NCBI RefSeq assembly: GCF_000412675.1
Contig: NC_021505.1
Coordinates: forward strand, 1 to 64,000
Source: Pseudomonas putida NBRC 14164
GTDB taxonomy: Bacteria; Pseudomonadota; Gammaproteobacteria; Pseudomonadales; Pseudomonadaceae
Direction of reading: 5' to 3'
Length of the DNA: 64,000 nucleotides
Shown: piece by piece, positions 42,855-51,727 of the stretch
Numbering within the stretch: the stretch's first letter is position 1
Layout: each line of letters begins with the position of its first letter
The notes under the pieces: generated by a model
The model's input: only the letters and a program-made list of their open reading frames with translations
The model's database searches: none
Told to the model about the DNA's origin: nothing
Translations under genes and position numbers: made by a program

Positions 42855-43258
42855 TTTGATGGTCCTCGTGCACAAACTTCGATAAAGCTTGGCGAGAACG
42901 CCGAAACAGCTGCCAAGCCCCACTTGATTAGGTGATGGCACTCTAATGAGCGGTAGCTATCAGAGGGGTGGCTAGAAAATTACAATTTCGTAAGAAAGCT
43001 TTGTAATGCCCGTAAATACTGGGAAACCCAACCCGACACGATGATTTCGATACAAGCAACAGAGATGGCAAACACGCGGTGCGAAGGTGCCGAATAACAG
43101 GTAGATGACGAAATTGTAATTGTCCTATCACCCTCCCGTTATCTTCGGCCTGCAAATATGAGCTCGCGCTACGCTAGGCGCGCCGCCGGGTCAGAACAAC
43201 TAACGACACCCGCGCCGGTAAACATAATAAAAACTGCCGTGAATCAAAGGAGCATCGG
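42855..43258. promoter_or_regulatory. Divergent czcCBA / porin promoter region with CzcR-like boxes
   Basis: 404 bp. ATTACAATTTCGTAAG at 42979-42994 with TTGTAAT at 43001-43007, and GAAATTGTAATTG at 43110-43122. The pattern TTACAA-N-TTGTAA is the one seen at several other promoters here. The porin start at 43259 has GGAGCATCGG upstream. Confidence 0.65.
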
Positions 43259-44602
43259 ATGAAAATCAAAGTACCACTGTATTTGGCGGCAGTTTCTGCG
43301 CTGTCTGGAAGCTATGCTATTTCGGCACAAGCTGAAGACAAGCCAGAAGGCTTCATTGAAGGCAGCAGCCTTACAGTGTTGAACCGTAACTTCTACTTCA
43401 ACCGTGATAACCGCGACAGCACCGCCCCCACTTACAACAGTGGCAAGGGCAATACGAACGGCTACTCCGAAGCCTGGGCGCACGCGATCATCAGCAAATT
43501 CAACTCCGGGTTTACCCAAGGTACCGTTGGCTTTGGCGTTGATGCCTTTGCCATGATCGGCCTCAAGCTCGACACCGGTGATGGGCGCAACGGCGGCCGT
43601 AGCTCCTTCGACGTGCTGCCCGTTGATAACAAGGGTGAAGCTCGCGACGAATACACCAAGGTCGGCGGCGCAGCCAAAGTCCGCTTGTTCGATACCATCG
43701 TGAAAGTGGGTGATGTCTTCCCATCGACCCCGGTCGTCGCATCGGGTGACTCTCGCCTGCTGCCAGAGAGTTTCCGCGGTGTGACCGTTGAGAACACCAG
43801 CATCCAGGGCCTTACCCTCCAGGGTGGTCGTCTGCATGCGATGAGCCAGCCGGTCTCAAGCAACCTGAACGACAACTTCGTGACGTTCTACGGCGGCCCG
43901 GTCAACTCGCCATGGATCGGTTACGGTGGCGGTGACTACTCGATCAACGACAACTGGACTGTGAGCGTCTACGCCAGCCAGCTGAAAGACGTCTGGAATC
44001 AGTACTACGCCGGCACAAGCGTGGTTTACCCGCTGAGCGACGATCTGGCGCTGATCGGTGGCTTCAACTACTACAAAGCCGTAGATGAAGGTAAGAAGCG
44101 CCTGGGTGAATTCGACAACAACATCTGGAGTGCCAAGGTCGGTGTGCGTTACGGTGCCCACACCCTGGCCCTGTCGCATCAGCGCAACAACGGCGACGAC
44201 GATTTCGACTACCTGCGTCAGTCGGACTCGATTTTCGTCGACAACTCCATCCAGTACAGCGACTTCAACTCGCCGAAAGAGCGTTCCTGGATGCTGCGCT
44301 ATGACCTGAACTTCACCAGCTACGGCATTCCAGGCCTGACGTTCATGACGCGCTACGCCAGAGGCTCGGGTGCGGATTACTCGAACGCTAACCAGTTCTA
44401 CATGCGCACCGACGACAACGGCAACCCGCTCGACAATCAGAAGCGTTGGGAGCGTGACGTCGAAGTCAAATACGTTGTCCAAACCGGTCCGGCAAAAGAT
44501 CTGTCCTTCCGGTTGCGCCAGGCAACCACGCGTGCCACTGCTTTCGAATCGGATCTGGATGAAACTCGTGTAATCATCGAGTACCCGCTTTCGATTCTGT
44601 AA
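43259..44602 (+). CDS. opdT: OprD-family porin (OpdT-like)
   Basis: 447 residues with a signal peptide (MKIKVPLYLAAVSALSGSYA, cut near SAQA). The mature part has the OprD-type start (FIEGSSLTVLNRNFYFNRDN) and repeated SWxxRYD / ARG..DY strands and ends in a beta-type C-terminus (IIEYPLSIL). OprD porins carry amino acids or small carboxylates; the OpdT name is recalled from P. putida annotation and is not proven here. It is divergent from czcCBA and shares a box, fitting the known link between zinc regulators and OprD expression. A terminator at 44709-44733 follows. Confidence 0.86.
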   Translation: MKIKVPLYLAAVSALSGSYAISAQAEDKPEGFIEGSSLTVLNRNFYFNRDNRDSTAPTYNSGKGNTNGYSEAWAHAIISKFNSGFTQGTVGFGVDAFAMIGLKLDTGDGRNGGRSSFDVLPVDNKGEARDEYTKVGGAAKVRLFDTIVKVGDVFPSTPVVASGDSRLLPESFRGVTVENTSIQGLTLQGGRLHAMSQPVSSNLNDNFVTFYGGPVNSPWIGYGGGDYSINDNWTVSVYASQLKDVWNQYYAGTSVVYPLSDDLALIGGFNYYKAVDEGKKRLGEFDNNIWSAKVGVRYGAHTLALSHQRNNGDDDFDYLRQSDSIFVDNSIQYSDFNSPKERSWMLRYDLNFTSYGIPGLTFMTRYARGSGADYSNANQFYMRTDDNGNPLDNQKRWERDVEVKYVVQTGPAKDLSFRLRQATTRATAFESDLDETRVIIEYPLSIL

Positions 44603-44708
44603 TTCGCTAACTGGGCCAGTTATCCATTGGCGGGTCCTGTTAGTAAAACGAGCATTACGCATTCACCTTGAGTGGCTTAAGTGCTCCTTTGGTAAAAGGT
44701 GGATATTT

Positions 44709-44733
44709 GGCGCCCATTGGGCGCCTTTTTTTT
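44709..44733 (+). terminator. Rho-independent terminator after the porin
   Basis: GGCGCCC, loop ATT, GGGCGCC, then eight T residues (44709-44733). It also lies just beyond the stop of a small minus-strand gene. Confidence 0.9.
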
Positions 44734-44735
44734 GC

Positions 44736-44885
44736 CTAAAATTCAAGTAGGCGTTCGATTGTACGCATCGCATGCCGGTGAAGTTCATGACTACACCAAT
44801 GACCAGTCTCTTCAATGTGAGCGACCTCGCCGTCATCTGAGCGGAACGAAGCCAGCACAAAGAAGAAAATAACCCAATACTTCAT
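44736..44885 (-). CDS. 49-residue exported or membrane peptide
   Basis: Minus strand from the ATG at 44885: MKYWVIFFFVLASFRSDDGE, then a His/Glu/Cys-containing tail (HIEETGHWCSHELHRHAMRT) ending at 44736. The N-terminus is a short signal-like hydrophobic stretch followed by a short charged mature part with one Cys and four His, so a periplasmic metal-binding peptide is possible (inference). Size and setting next to czc genes recall CzcI/CusF-like accessory peptides, but the sequence does not match what I remember of them. It lies convergent to opdT and divergent from the orphan response regulator. Confidence 0.55.
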   Translation of the reverse strand: MKYWVIFFFVLASFRSDDGEVAHIEETGHWCSHELHRHAMRTIERLLEF

Positions 44886-44977
44886 AAGGTCAAATCACCT
44901 GCTGGAGAGAGGGCCCGCAACTGTCAAACCCAAACCGCGACAAGATATACCGCCAGACTATCAACTGTATTACCTAG

Positions 44978-44993
44978 AAATTACAAATCCGTC
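44978..44993. promoter_or_regulatory. CzcR-like box before the orphan regulator
   Basis: AAATTACAAATCCGTC, carrying the AATTACAA core found at the czc, DUF2790 and czcR promoters. It sits about 100 bp upstream of the regulator and 93 bp upstream of the small minus-strand gene. Confidence 0.5.
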
Positions 44994-45091
44994 ATTTGAG
45001 CCCCGGCACGCTCATTTTGATTTACCATCCCTTTCAATAATGCCGGCGCGCGTGCGCGGTTAATTGCTCAGTGATATCGAGACAAAATCCC

Positions 45092-45766
45092 ATGCGAATT
45101 CTGGTAATTGAGGATGAAGTAAAAACTGCGGAGTATGTGCGTCAAGGTCTGACGGAATGTGGCTATGTCGTAGATTGCGTCCACACCGGGTCAGATGGAT
45201 TATTCTTGGCTAAGCAGCACGAATATGAGCTGATTATCCTGGATATAAATCTGCCAGAGATGGACGGTTGGCAGGTCCTTGAGTTGTTGCGTCGTAAAAA
45301 CTGCCCTTCCCGTATCATGATGCTGACGGCGAGAAGCCGGCTGGCGGATAAGGTCCGGGGGCTGGAGAACGGAGCAGATGACTACCTGATCAAGCCATTT
45401 GAGTTCCCTGAGCTGCTGGCCCGGGTTCGCGCCTTGATGCGCAGGTCAGATCACCCTGCATCCGTAGAGGTCATTCGCGTCGCTGACCTGGAGCTTGATC
45501 AGAGCCGGCACAGGGCATTCAGGGACGGTCAGCGCATTGACCTGACCACGAAAGAATTCGCGTTACTGCATTACCTGATGCGTAATACCGGTGTGGTGCT
45601 GAGCCGCACCCAAATTATTTCGCAGGTTTGGGATATGAATTTTGACTGCGACACAAACGTTGTAGAGGTGTCGATTCGAAGACTCAGAGCCAAGATAGAT
45701 GACCCTTTCGAGACCAAACTGATACATACGCTTCGGGGCGTAGGGTATGTGCTTGAAAAACGATAG
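45092..45766 (+). CDS. Orphan OmpR-family response regulator (CzcR-like)
   Basis: 224 residues from the ATG at 45092 (MRILVIEDEVKTAEYVRQG). The receiver domain has D51 in IILDINLPEMDG and the [15 protein letters not shown]ys region; a winged-helix DNA-binding domain follows, ending [15 protein letters not shown]. It is highly similar to the regulator at 23758 (same length, same [16 protein letters not shown] end). No histidine kinase follows; a second kinase gene is missing, so it probably depends on the czcS-like kinase at 24.4 kb or another sensor. An AATTACAA box lies upstream, so it may be part of its own loop. Confidence 0.85.
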   Translation: MRILVIEDEVKTAEYVRQGLTECGYVVDCVHTGSDGLFLAKQHEYELIILDINLPEMDGWQVLELLRRKNCPSRIMMLTARSRLADKVRGLENGADDYLIKPFEFPELLARVRALMRRSDHPASVEVIRVADLELDQSRHRAFRDGQRIDLTTKEFALLHYLMRNTGVVLSRTQIISQVWDMNFDCDTNVVEVSIRRLRAKIDDPFETKLIHTLRGVGYVLEKR

Positions 45767-45883
45767 TTGCCAAGCTCTCTAGTACCGAAAATCCGCTACA
45801 TGCTCCCGTCGCTTGCGAACTTGAGGTTTCTGTTTACGATCCGCGGCGCTGATTCCTCACTCAACAAATGAGGTAGGCTGTAC

Positions 45884-46207
45884 ATGAGGTATAGCATTGA
45901 TTATCAGCAGGTTTCGCAAGGACAATCCGATGCCAGCATTGATGCCTGTCCAGCTGACATTGTCTTCAACAGCGACCATGGCCTAGCTCTTATCCCGTGC
46001 GTTGGCGATGTTATCAACCTCCCCTCTACGGCGGTCAAAGAAGGGGTTTGCGGCATCGTTAGATCAAGGATTTTCAATTATCTCAGAGGTCCTGAAGAGC
46101 TGTACTGTCACGTCAATATTCTCGTTGAGGAGGCGGACATCAATTTCGAAAGTCTCATCTCGGAATACATGCGCAATCAGTCACGTGCTCGCTCGCCTTC
46201 TTCATAA
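45884..46207 (+). CDS. Small unknown protein, 107 residues
   Basis: Soluble, mixed alpha/beta (GLALIPCVGDVINLPSTAVK and CHVNILVEEADINFESLIS). The ATG at 45884 follows GAGGTAGG. It lies 117 bp downstream of the orphan response regulator on the same strand, but a shared transcript is not proven. No family recognised. Confidence 0.55.
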   Translation: MRYSIDYQQVSQGQSDASIDACPADIVFNSDHGLALIPCVGDVINLPSTAVKEGVCGIVRSRIFNYLRGPEELYCHVNILVEEADINFESLISEYMRNQSRARSPSS

Positions 46208-46308
46208 AGTCGAAGGCGGGCCAGTCCATTAATGGTTGTGTATGGGTGAGGGTTCAGCAGAGCGAGCGCCTACTGAGCACCAGAGATGAATAGTCACAGC
46301 CTAGTGGT

Positions 46309-46836
46309 TTAACGCGGTACTGCTGGTGTACGCAGGGCCGGACTCATTGTTTTTTGAATGGCGCATTGCAGCACATAGAAATATAAAACCCCGGAAGCAA
46401 ATACGATTGCGGACAGATAAGCAAACTCAGAGTCTAAAACCCCGGAAACCATATACAATTTAATCGTGATAGAACCCATAATAATTCCGGTACAGTACAT
46501 GACGCCTGTGAACTGATTGCCCAAAAAACTCAGTATGCCGCTGAAGGCATTGTTCGCACTCAACAGCATTGCTTTCAGTATCGTCCAGCCGAGAACTGGC
46601 AGAAAAGCCTTGATCATGAAGGCGAATAACATCGACGATGCAAACAGTTTTATCGGGGTTTCTGCCCACGGCTTGATGGTGCCGTCTACTTCAACGCCGG
46701 TATACAAGATGATATTCAGAATAATCGCCATAAGGGTGCATATGCCGAGGCGTATCATTTCCCGCTTAAGCGGGGCCATCATTATCACTGCGTGAATCTT
46801 GTTTCCAAAGTATCGTTTTAGTCCTTGGATCGACAT
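46309..46836 (-). CDS. Unknown four-helix membrane protein
   Basis: 175 residues with several hydrophobic segments (IRLGICTLMAIILNIILYTG, PIKLFASSMLFAFMIKAFL, LGNQFTGVMYCTGIIMGS, LSAIVFASGVLYFYVLQC). The ATG at 46836 has AGGAAG upstream; a longer frame to 46920 has none. No family recognised. It is the last gene of the metal side of the element, pointing back toward it. Confidence 0.6.
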   Translation of the reverse strand: MSIQGLKRYFGNKIHAVIMMAPLKREMIRLGICTLMAIILNIILYTGVEVDGTIKPWAETPIKLFASSMLFAFMIKAFLPVLGWTILKAMLLSANNAFSGILSFLGNQFTGVMYCTGIIMGSITIKLYMVSGVLDSEFAYLSAIVFASGVLYFYVLQCAIQKTMSPALRTPAVPR

Positions 46837-47025
46837 TTTTCTTCCTATGCTCTCGGGTATGACGCTGTTGTAGCGTTGTATGACGGTCATGCTTTTACCC
46901 GAAGAGAGGTGACGCTTCAACGGTCCTGAATTGCGCAGGGGATCTCATGTCCTTCCCCTGGCTGGGTAGCTTGCTGAGAAATTCTCATCTACCTGCGTGG
47001 CAACGATGCGGCCACCCCGCCGCCG

Positions 47026-48453
47026 TCAGAGCTCTGGAGGACTGGCTGCTGTCAGCAACTCATCGAGTGACGGAACCTTAGCGTTTGCACTGAGGACGAG
47101 TGTTCTGGATCGGAGTATGGATACATCAAAGAAAGATTCGCACTCGACTCTTCCGTTTACTTCTCTCCAGTGGGTGACTTCTGGTATCAACTCATTAGGC
47201 ACCGGGTATAGTGCCATAGGGTTATGGAATACCTCCACTTCAGCAGACCACGGCTCGTAGCCATATTGCGGCCAGAGCTGACCGTAGTCGCTGGACGCTA
47301 CATCCAACAGAAATGGGATACCTCGTGATGCTCCCGGAGAACGGTCGAAAAACTCACCAAACCGCAAGTATCGGTACCCGTCTAGATGAGCTCCACCTGA
47401 GATCGGCACTCGGCTGAGCTTTGGCACTGTGCAGGCATTGGTGAAAATGACCGCTGAAAGATGGGCATTTTCCATTAGCGTAAATAGGCCGTTGGGGCGC
47501 CCTGATAGCAGAGATGTCTCTTCCTCCACAGTTATCAGGTGCGTACCACGATGCGCAGATGAGTGAACTGCAAAGCCATAGAGATAGCTGATGAGCGACT
47601 CCCTGCTCCACAGCATTGAACTGGGCGCATGGAAATCGGCTAAGGCCAGAATGAGCGGCTTACCCTCCACGTGCGGTAGGGATTCGTAACGCTTGTCCAA
47701 TTTGTTTTGGATGGTCCTCGCAAACCTTTCTGCAGCCGCTCCTAAGAAACGCTCATGTCGGTCAGCGGGTGGGGGGACCGGCGAGGCGCCAAAATGCTCA
47801 TACCGCTCTTCCGGGTTGGCTGTCACTGCTTCAACCCAGGCCTCATCTCCCAGCCTATTCTCGATGTGAAAATCGGGTGATTCTTTAGGCTGGGTGACCA
47901 AGAGTCCCTGTTCACGAAAAATCGCTAATAGGTGGGCTTCCCAGAGGCGGGTGTGAAAATTCTCAGTCTGGCAATCGGGAACCCAATTTCTGTCTGGGGA
48001 TGGCAGTGCGAGATACAGTTGATTCAGCGCCCACGCCCCAATACGGCGGCTTGGATCAAATAGTGATTTGAACACCACGCTTGGTGTGCGCTTACCCATT
48101 CTGCTTAGAGGAGCACGTCGTCGTTCACCTGAAGGGAGTGGAAGCGGATGGGCTTGGGTATAGAGAAAATGGCTGATTGAGGCGCGGGCTTCGGACTCGC
48201 CAGTGGTGCACTCACCATGGCTGAGGAGCACCCACACGCTATCGACACGACGCCGCAAGGTGACAATTCCGAAGCTGCCGGAATTGATATTTCGGGTTAG
48301 AGCGGCACAAGAAATTCCGTCCTCACTAAGCCATGCCCCTACTGGCGGGCTGTCCCCAAACCCCAACCCTCGTGGAAGCGACAAAGCGATTAGATCGAAC
48401 ATCGGCGCAGCAATTTCTTTCATTCGCTGATCTCGGCAGTCGTCAAAATGCAT
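47026..48453 (-). CDS. Restriction-like (PD-(D/E)xK type) protein, larger partner
   Basis: About 475 residues. The first third (to about 130) has a compact mixed alpha/beta start. Near residue 170 is FHTRLWEAHLLAIFREQGLL, then a conserved acidic stretch SPDFHIENR and WVEAVTANP. This E...PDF...EAV arrangement is like the catalytic core of PD-(D/E)xK nucleases, with Val-Thr where Lys often stands. The start is uncertain: I chose the ATG at 48453 (MHFDDCRDQRMK); a frame from 48492 is possible. It follows a small acidic gene with a 51-bp gap, so the two probably form an operon next to the transposon end. Confidence 0.6.
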   Translation of the reverse strand: MHFDDCRDQRMKEIAAPMFDLIALSLPRGLGFGDSPPVGAWLSEDGISCAALTRNINSGSFGIVTLRRRVDSVWVLLSHGECTTGESEARASISHFLYTQAHPLPLPSGERRRAPLSRMGKRTPSVVFKSLFDPSRRIGAWALNQLYLALPSPDRNWVPDCQTENFHTRLWEAHLLAIFREQGLLVTQPKESPDFHIENRLGDEAWVEAVTANPEERYEHFGASPVPPPADRHERFLGAAAERFARTIQNKLDKRYESLPHVEGKPLILALADFHAPSSMLWSRESLISYLYGFAVHSSAHRGTHLITVEEETSLLSGRPNGLFTLMENAHLSAVIFTNACTVPKLSRVPISGGAHLDGYRYLRFGEFFDRSPGASRGIPFLLDVASSDYGQLWPQYGYEPWSAEVEVFHNPMALYPVPNELIPEVTHWREVNGRVECESFFDVSILRSRTLVLSANAKVPSLDELLTAASPPEL

Positions 48454-48504
48454 TCCATCAATGCCTCGGAGCGTGCCCGCCGGCGATGGCATCGGTGGAG
48501 GTAC

Positions 48505-48906
48505 CTATTGAAGAAGGGGGCTTTGCTCCACCAGGACGTCTCGGTTGGTGAAGATGGTCTCAATGGTTGCAGCCTCGGCAGCCACATGAGTCTTTCGCGT
48601 GATCTCTTCAAGGGCCAGTTCGAGCCGGTAGTCTTGGAAATACTCGTACAGCTTTTCAGAGCTCTCGGATATCTCCTCCCCACCATTTTTTGCGAACAAG
48701 ATGTGGATGATCGCTGCGAGTGGGAGGGAGATGTCGAGATCCTTCTCTTCTGCATCTGACTCCGAGTTCAAACCGTCGAAATACCTCTCCAGATGATTCT
48801 GGAGCTCCTCAAGCCAGAACTGAGATAGGTTGCTAGGTAGGGAGCTTTCAGGCCCGGTCAGAAGGACTTCATCTCTGAATAGAGCCAGCAGATTGGGGTT
48901 TGCCAT
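48505..48906 (-). CDS. Small acidic partner protein
   Basis: 133 residues from the ATG at 48906 (MANPNLLALFRDEVLL), which has GAGG seven bases upstream; a longer frame exists but has no such site. The protein is acidic (DGLNSESDAEEKDLDISL) and helical, ending FTNRDVLVEQSPLLQ. No signal peptide or membrane segment. It precedes the PD-(D/E)xK-like gene and could be its antitoxin-like or regulatory partner (inference). Confidence 0.6.
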   Translation of the reverse strand: MANPNLLALFRDEVLLTGPESSLPSNLSQFWLEELQNHLERYFDGLNSESDAEEKDLDISLPLAAIIHILFAKNGGEEISESSEKLYEYFQDYRLELALEEITRKTHVAAEAATIETIFTNRDVLVEQSPLLQ

Positions 48907-49445
48907 GGAGGACCTCACGATTAGATTTGAGAGCAACTGGTCAGCATAGTCCACCTCAAGATGACCACCTCCTTGACGCCCATCCTGGTGCTCCTGAGCA
49001 TCAGACGAGTGAATCGCCCCGAAACCTGTAGATACAAAATGACCGCTTCTCGCCGTTAGCTGCCTTTCTTGAAGGACAGCTTTGGGTCGATAGCGGCCTT
49101 CGTGGAGGTTGGTGTCTACGGGGTCGGTTTAGTCATTCTGAATCTCCGGTTTCACCTCCGTGAGGCCGGCCATCGTCATGCATCAGATCTTGATTGACAC
49201 GCGTGCCGCTTTGGATAGCCTTGCAATTGAGGGCTGCAACTGCGCATTTGTCGGGCCTGGGTACCAGCATGAGCCCCCGCAATTTTGGCAGCAGAGGAAG
49301 CTGGTTCCTCTGAAGTAGTGACGGCGGGCATTGCCAGTCGGATTCTGAACCCAAGGTCGCCAGACTAGGAGCTAAAGGATCGCTGCGACTACTCCTCATC
49401 CCTTACCGAAAAGTCACGCGTCGGTCGTAAACGGCCCTTTCCAGG
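48907..49445. other. Non-coding stretch next to the far transposon end
   Basis: No convincing gene. An 88-residue minus frame (49133-49399) has unusual composition and no good ribosome-binding site, and may be a remnant. TnsB-like repeats begin at 49446. Confidence 0.5.
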
Positions 49446-49579
49446 CCAATCAACTTTTGTGATTGGTGAGTAGGGATTTCTCGGCTTTTCTGTGAAAAGC
49501 ACCCCTTCATTTCACAAAAAAAATGGCGAAGATTCCAATTTCACGGGGTCTGGCCTATCACCTATTTTGTGAACCTACA
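49446..49579 (-). repeat. Transposon far end: TnsB-like site array and terminal repeat
   Basis: Reading inward from 49579 on the minus strand: TGTAGGTTCACAAAATAGG (49579-49561), CCCCGTGAAATTG (about 49549-49537), TTTTGTGAAATG (about 49518-49507), GCTTTTCACAGAAAAGCCG (49500-49482) and CCAATCACAAAAGTTG (49466-49451). Several share the TTCACARAAWAG form of the gyrB-side sites. Two of them are themselves inverted repeats. This end has more sites than the gyrB-side end, so the ends are asymmetric as in Tn7. Confidence 0.85.
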
Positions 49580-49584
49580 TCAGG
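49580..49584. repeat. Target-site duplication TCAGG, far side
   Basis: Identical to 6618-6622. It joins directly to the original gyrB downstream DNA (TCTAAATCGACAGACAC). Confidence 0.93.
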
Positions 49585-49594
49585 TCTAAATCGA

Positions 49595-49635
49595 CAGACA
49601 CTAAAAGCCCGCTGATGCGGGCTTTTTAGTGTCTG
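49595..49635. terminator. Original gyrB terminator, displaced by the transposon
   Basis: AAAAGCCCGC (49603-49612), loop TGAT, GCGGGCTTTT, extended by CAGACACT and AGTGTCTG, with T-rich tails on both strands. It would have lain about 40 bp after the gyrB stop. It still serves the convergent RcnB-like gene (stop at 49643). Confidence 0.88.
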
Positions 49636-49642
49636 CAAAAAA

Positions 49643-50050
49643 TCAGTAGCCGGTAAGAATGTTCACGATCACACCACTGGCAATAGCCACCAGCACGTAG
49701 TCACCGTTCACATACAACCAACGGTGGTCGCGTGGTGGTGCATACAGGTGGCGCGCTTTCCAGTCGGTTACCCAGTAACGGTCACCACGGTAATGCGGGT
49801 CAACGGCATGACCACGCTGCCATTGCTGATGAGGTACCGGCATGCCTTGTTGTGGACGGAAGTTCGGATCACGGTAAGCAGGACCGCGGCCGTTGTCATG
49901 TCGGCCCTGTTGCTGGGGCTGACCATGAGGCGAGTTGCCTTGGTGCGATGGGCCGCCATCATGTCGGTCTGGTGGGCCCGGCTGCGCGAAGCTGGCCAGC
50001 GGTGCGCTGAACATGAGCGCGGCGCAGATCACGGTTAGGGTTTTCTTCAT
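49643..50050 (-). CDS. RcnB-like periplasmic Ni/Co homeostasis protein
   Basis: 135 residues from the ATG at 50050 with AGAGGA upstream. The signal peptide (MKKTLTVICAALMFSAPLASFA) is followed by a His/Pro/Gly/Gln-rich segment and the C-terminal RcnB-type domain (YWVTDWKARHLYAPPRDHRW, VNGDYVLVAIASGVIVN). RcnB-family proteins help control periplasmic Ni and Co; the specificity here is not proven. It lies outside the transposon and is convergent with gyrB in the ancestral arrangement. Confidence 0.82.
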   Translation of the reverse strand: MKKTLTVICAALMFSAPLASFAQPGPPDRHDGGPSHQGNSPHGQPQQQGRHDNGRGPAYRDPNFRPQQGMPVPHQQWQRGHAVDPHYRGDRYWVTDWKARHLYAPPRDHRWLYVNGDYVLVAIASGVIVNILTGY

Positions 50051-50213
50051 TTGTTGCGGTCCTCTGCCTGTTAACGCCCGGTTGTCACTGTCTGGGTACC
50101 GGGTGTGGTTAACCAATCAGACCACGGTTCTAGCCGTTTAATGTAAGGGCAGAGGTAAAGGTCGGGTAAAGGTGCAGGTGGGGCGAACACCGTGGGAGCG
50201 TTGCCGATACTCG

Positions 50214-51506
50214 TTAATTCAGGCCCAGGGCCTTCAAGCGGCGATAGAGCGTGCGTTCACTCATCCCAAGATGGCTGGCAAGTTCGCTACGCGAGCCCTT
50301 GAACTGGTCCAGCGCCTGCGCCAGCTCACCCAAGTCATTACGACGGCCGCTTCCTTTCAGCGCCCCCACCGGCCCGATATCTTCCGGTAAGTGCTCGGGT
50401 CGAATCAGCCCGTCATCGGCAAACAGACGCGCCCTTTCCAGGATGTTGCGCAGCTCGCGGATATTGCCCGGAAACGCATGCAACCCAAGTTGCTGCAAGG
50501 CATCGTCACTCAGCCTGGGCGTCGGCTTGCCAGACATTCGCTGCAGCAGGCTCTGCGCAAGCAGCGGCAAATCTTCCACCCGCTCTCGCAATGCCGGCAA
50601 GCGGATCGGGAACCCGCTGATACGGTAATACAGGTCTTCACGGAAGGTGCCGTCCGCCACCATCTGTTTGAGCGGCTTGTGGGTGGCCGATACCAGGCGA
50701 AAATCCGAATGCACCGTGCGCAGGCTGCCCACCGGGCGGAAGCTGCCAGACTCGATCAGACGCAGCAGCTTCACCTGCATCGCCAGCGGTACTTCGCCAA
50801 TTTCGTCGAGGAACAGCGTGCCGCCATGGGCCGCCTCAGCCAAGCCGATCTTGCGTTGGTTGGCACCGGTGAACGCGCCTTTCTCATAGCCGAACAATTC
50901 GCTTTCGAACAACGACTCCGTCAGGCCAGTGCAGTCGACCACCACCAGCGGGCCGTTTGCTCTGGGGCTACCGATGTGCACCGCGCGGGCGAACAGTTCT
51001 TTACCGCTACCCGACTCGCCTTGCAGCAGCACCGGGATCTGCGCTGGCGCCGCACGTTGCAGGCTGGCCAAGGCAGCCTTGAAAGCTGGAGCCCGGCCGA
51101 CCAGGCCTTGCTCCTGAGGTTGCGCTGACGCGAGGGTGATGGTGGTCAGGCGTTCGACAAAGGCCACCACCCTGCCCTGTTCATCCAGAATCGGGCGCAG
51201 CTCGACATCGACATGCTCGGGGCCGCGTGGTGTGTGATGAACATGCAGCACTCGCTCGGGCACCTTGCTGTCCCACGCCTTGCGCAGGGGGCAATGCTCA
51301 CCGGCCTGGTCGCACGGTACGGCATAGTGGTGCGAGACCTTGTGACACTTCTCACCCAGGGGTGCCTGGTCATCACGGCCGAACTGACGGCGATAGGCGG
51401 CGTTGGCGGCCAGGATGTTGTAGTCGGTGTCCAGCACGATTGCTGGCAGGGCATCGTGCTCAAGGTAGGAAACCAGAGCTAGGATGAGGGGATGGGCTTC
51501 AGACAT
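50214..51506 (-). CDS. fisR: FisR-like sigma54-dependent activator
   Basis: 430 residues; the start [13 protein letters not shown] at 51506 is preferred over longer frames. It has a PAS-like sensor with three cysteines (C54, C65, C72 in [20 protein letters not shown] and CPL), an AAA+ sigma54-interaction domain ([15 protein letters not shown], the GAFTGA loop, [13 protein letters not shown]) and a C-terminal Fis-type HTH ([17 protein letters not shown]). FisR of Cupriavidus senses sulfane sulfur with three Cys at nearly the same positions and drives persulfide dioxygenase and SQR genes; the adjacent divergent genes are exactly those. Regulation is via a sigma54 promoter at about 51655. Confidence 0.9.
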   Translation of the reverse strand: MSEAHPLILALVSYLEHDALPAIVLDTDYNILAANAAYRRQFGRDDQAPLGEKCHKVSHHYAVPCDQAGEHCPLRKAWDSKVPERVLHVHHTPRGPEHVDVELRPILDEQGRVVAFVERLTTITLASAQPQEQGLVGRAPAFKAALASLQRAAPAQIPVLLQGESGSGKELFARAVHIGSPRANGPLVVVDCTGLTESLFESELFGYEKGAFTGANQRKIGLAEAAHGGTLFLDEIGEVPLAMQVKLLRLIESGSFRPVGSLRTVHSDFRLVSATHKPLKQMVADGTFREDLYYRISGFPIRLPALRERVEDLPLLAQSLLQRMSGKPTPRLSDDALQQLGLHAFPGNIRELRNILERARLFADDGLIRPEHLPEDIGPVGALKGSGRRNDLGELAQALDQFKGSRSELASHLGMSERTLYRRLKALGLN

Positions 51507-51566
51507 GACGGCACCGTTTGGATGACCGGGGCAGCGTAACAAGGACTGCCAAACACTGCCATTGGC

Positions 51567-51582
51567 TGACAGTCGACTGCCA
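51567..51582. promoter_or_regulatory. Candidate FisR-binding inverted repeat
   Basis: TGACAGTCGACTGCCA, a near-perfect inverted repeat (one mismatch pair) lying 61-76 bp after the fisR start; ACTGCCA is repeated at 51545-51551 and 51555-51561. Position is upstream of the candidate sigma54 promoter, as expected for an activator site. Confidence 0.55.
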
Positions 51583-51654
51583 CATGTTCTGCCACCATTG
51601 CTGCCAGTTGCCTGTGACGGACCGGTTTCACTGGCGCAAGCGCGCTGCAAAGCC

Positions 51655-51669
51655 TGGCATGCATCTTGA
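51655..51669 (+). promoter_or_regulatory. Candidate sigma54 promoter of the sulfide operon
   Basis: TGGCATGCATCTTGA: the -24 TGGC and -12 TTGA elements are spaced correctly (12 bp between the GG and the GA), but the -12 box has A where C is usual. About 58 bp upstream of the persulfide dioxygenase start. Confidence 0.45.
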
Positions 51670-51727
51670 TAAACCTCCTGTCACTGCCTACGCCTTGCAA
51701 GGTGGGGCGGATAAATTGGAGAACGTG

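Noticed and set aside
49133..49399. 88-residue minus frame near the transposon end
   Set aside because: Cramped start signal and repeat-like composition (LLQRNQLPLLPKLRG); probably a gene fragment at most.
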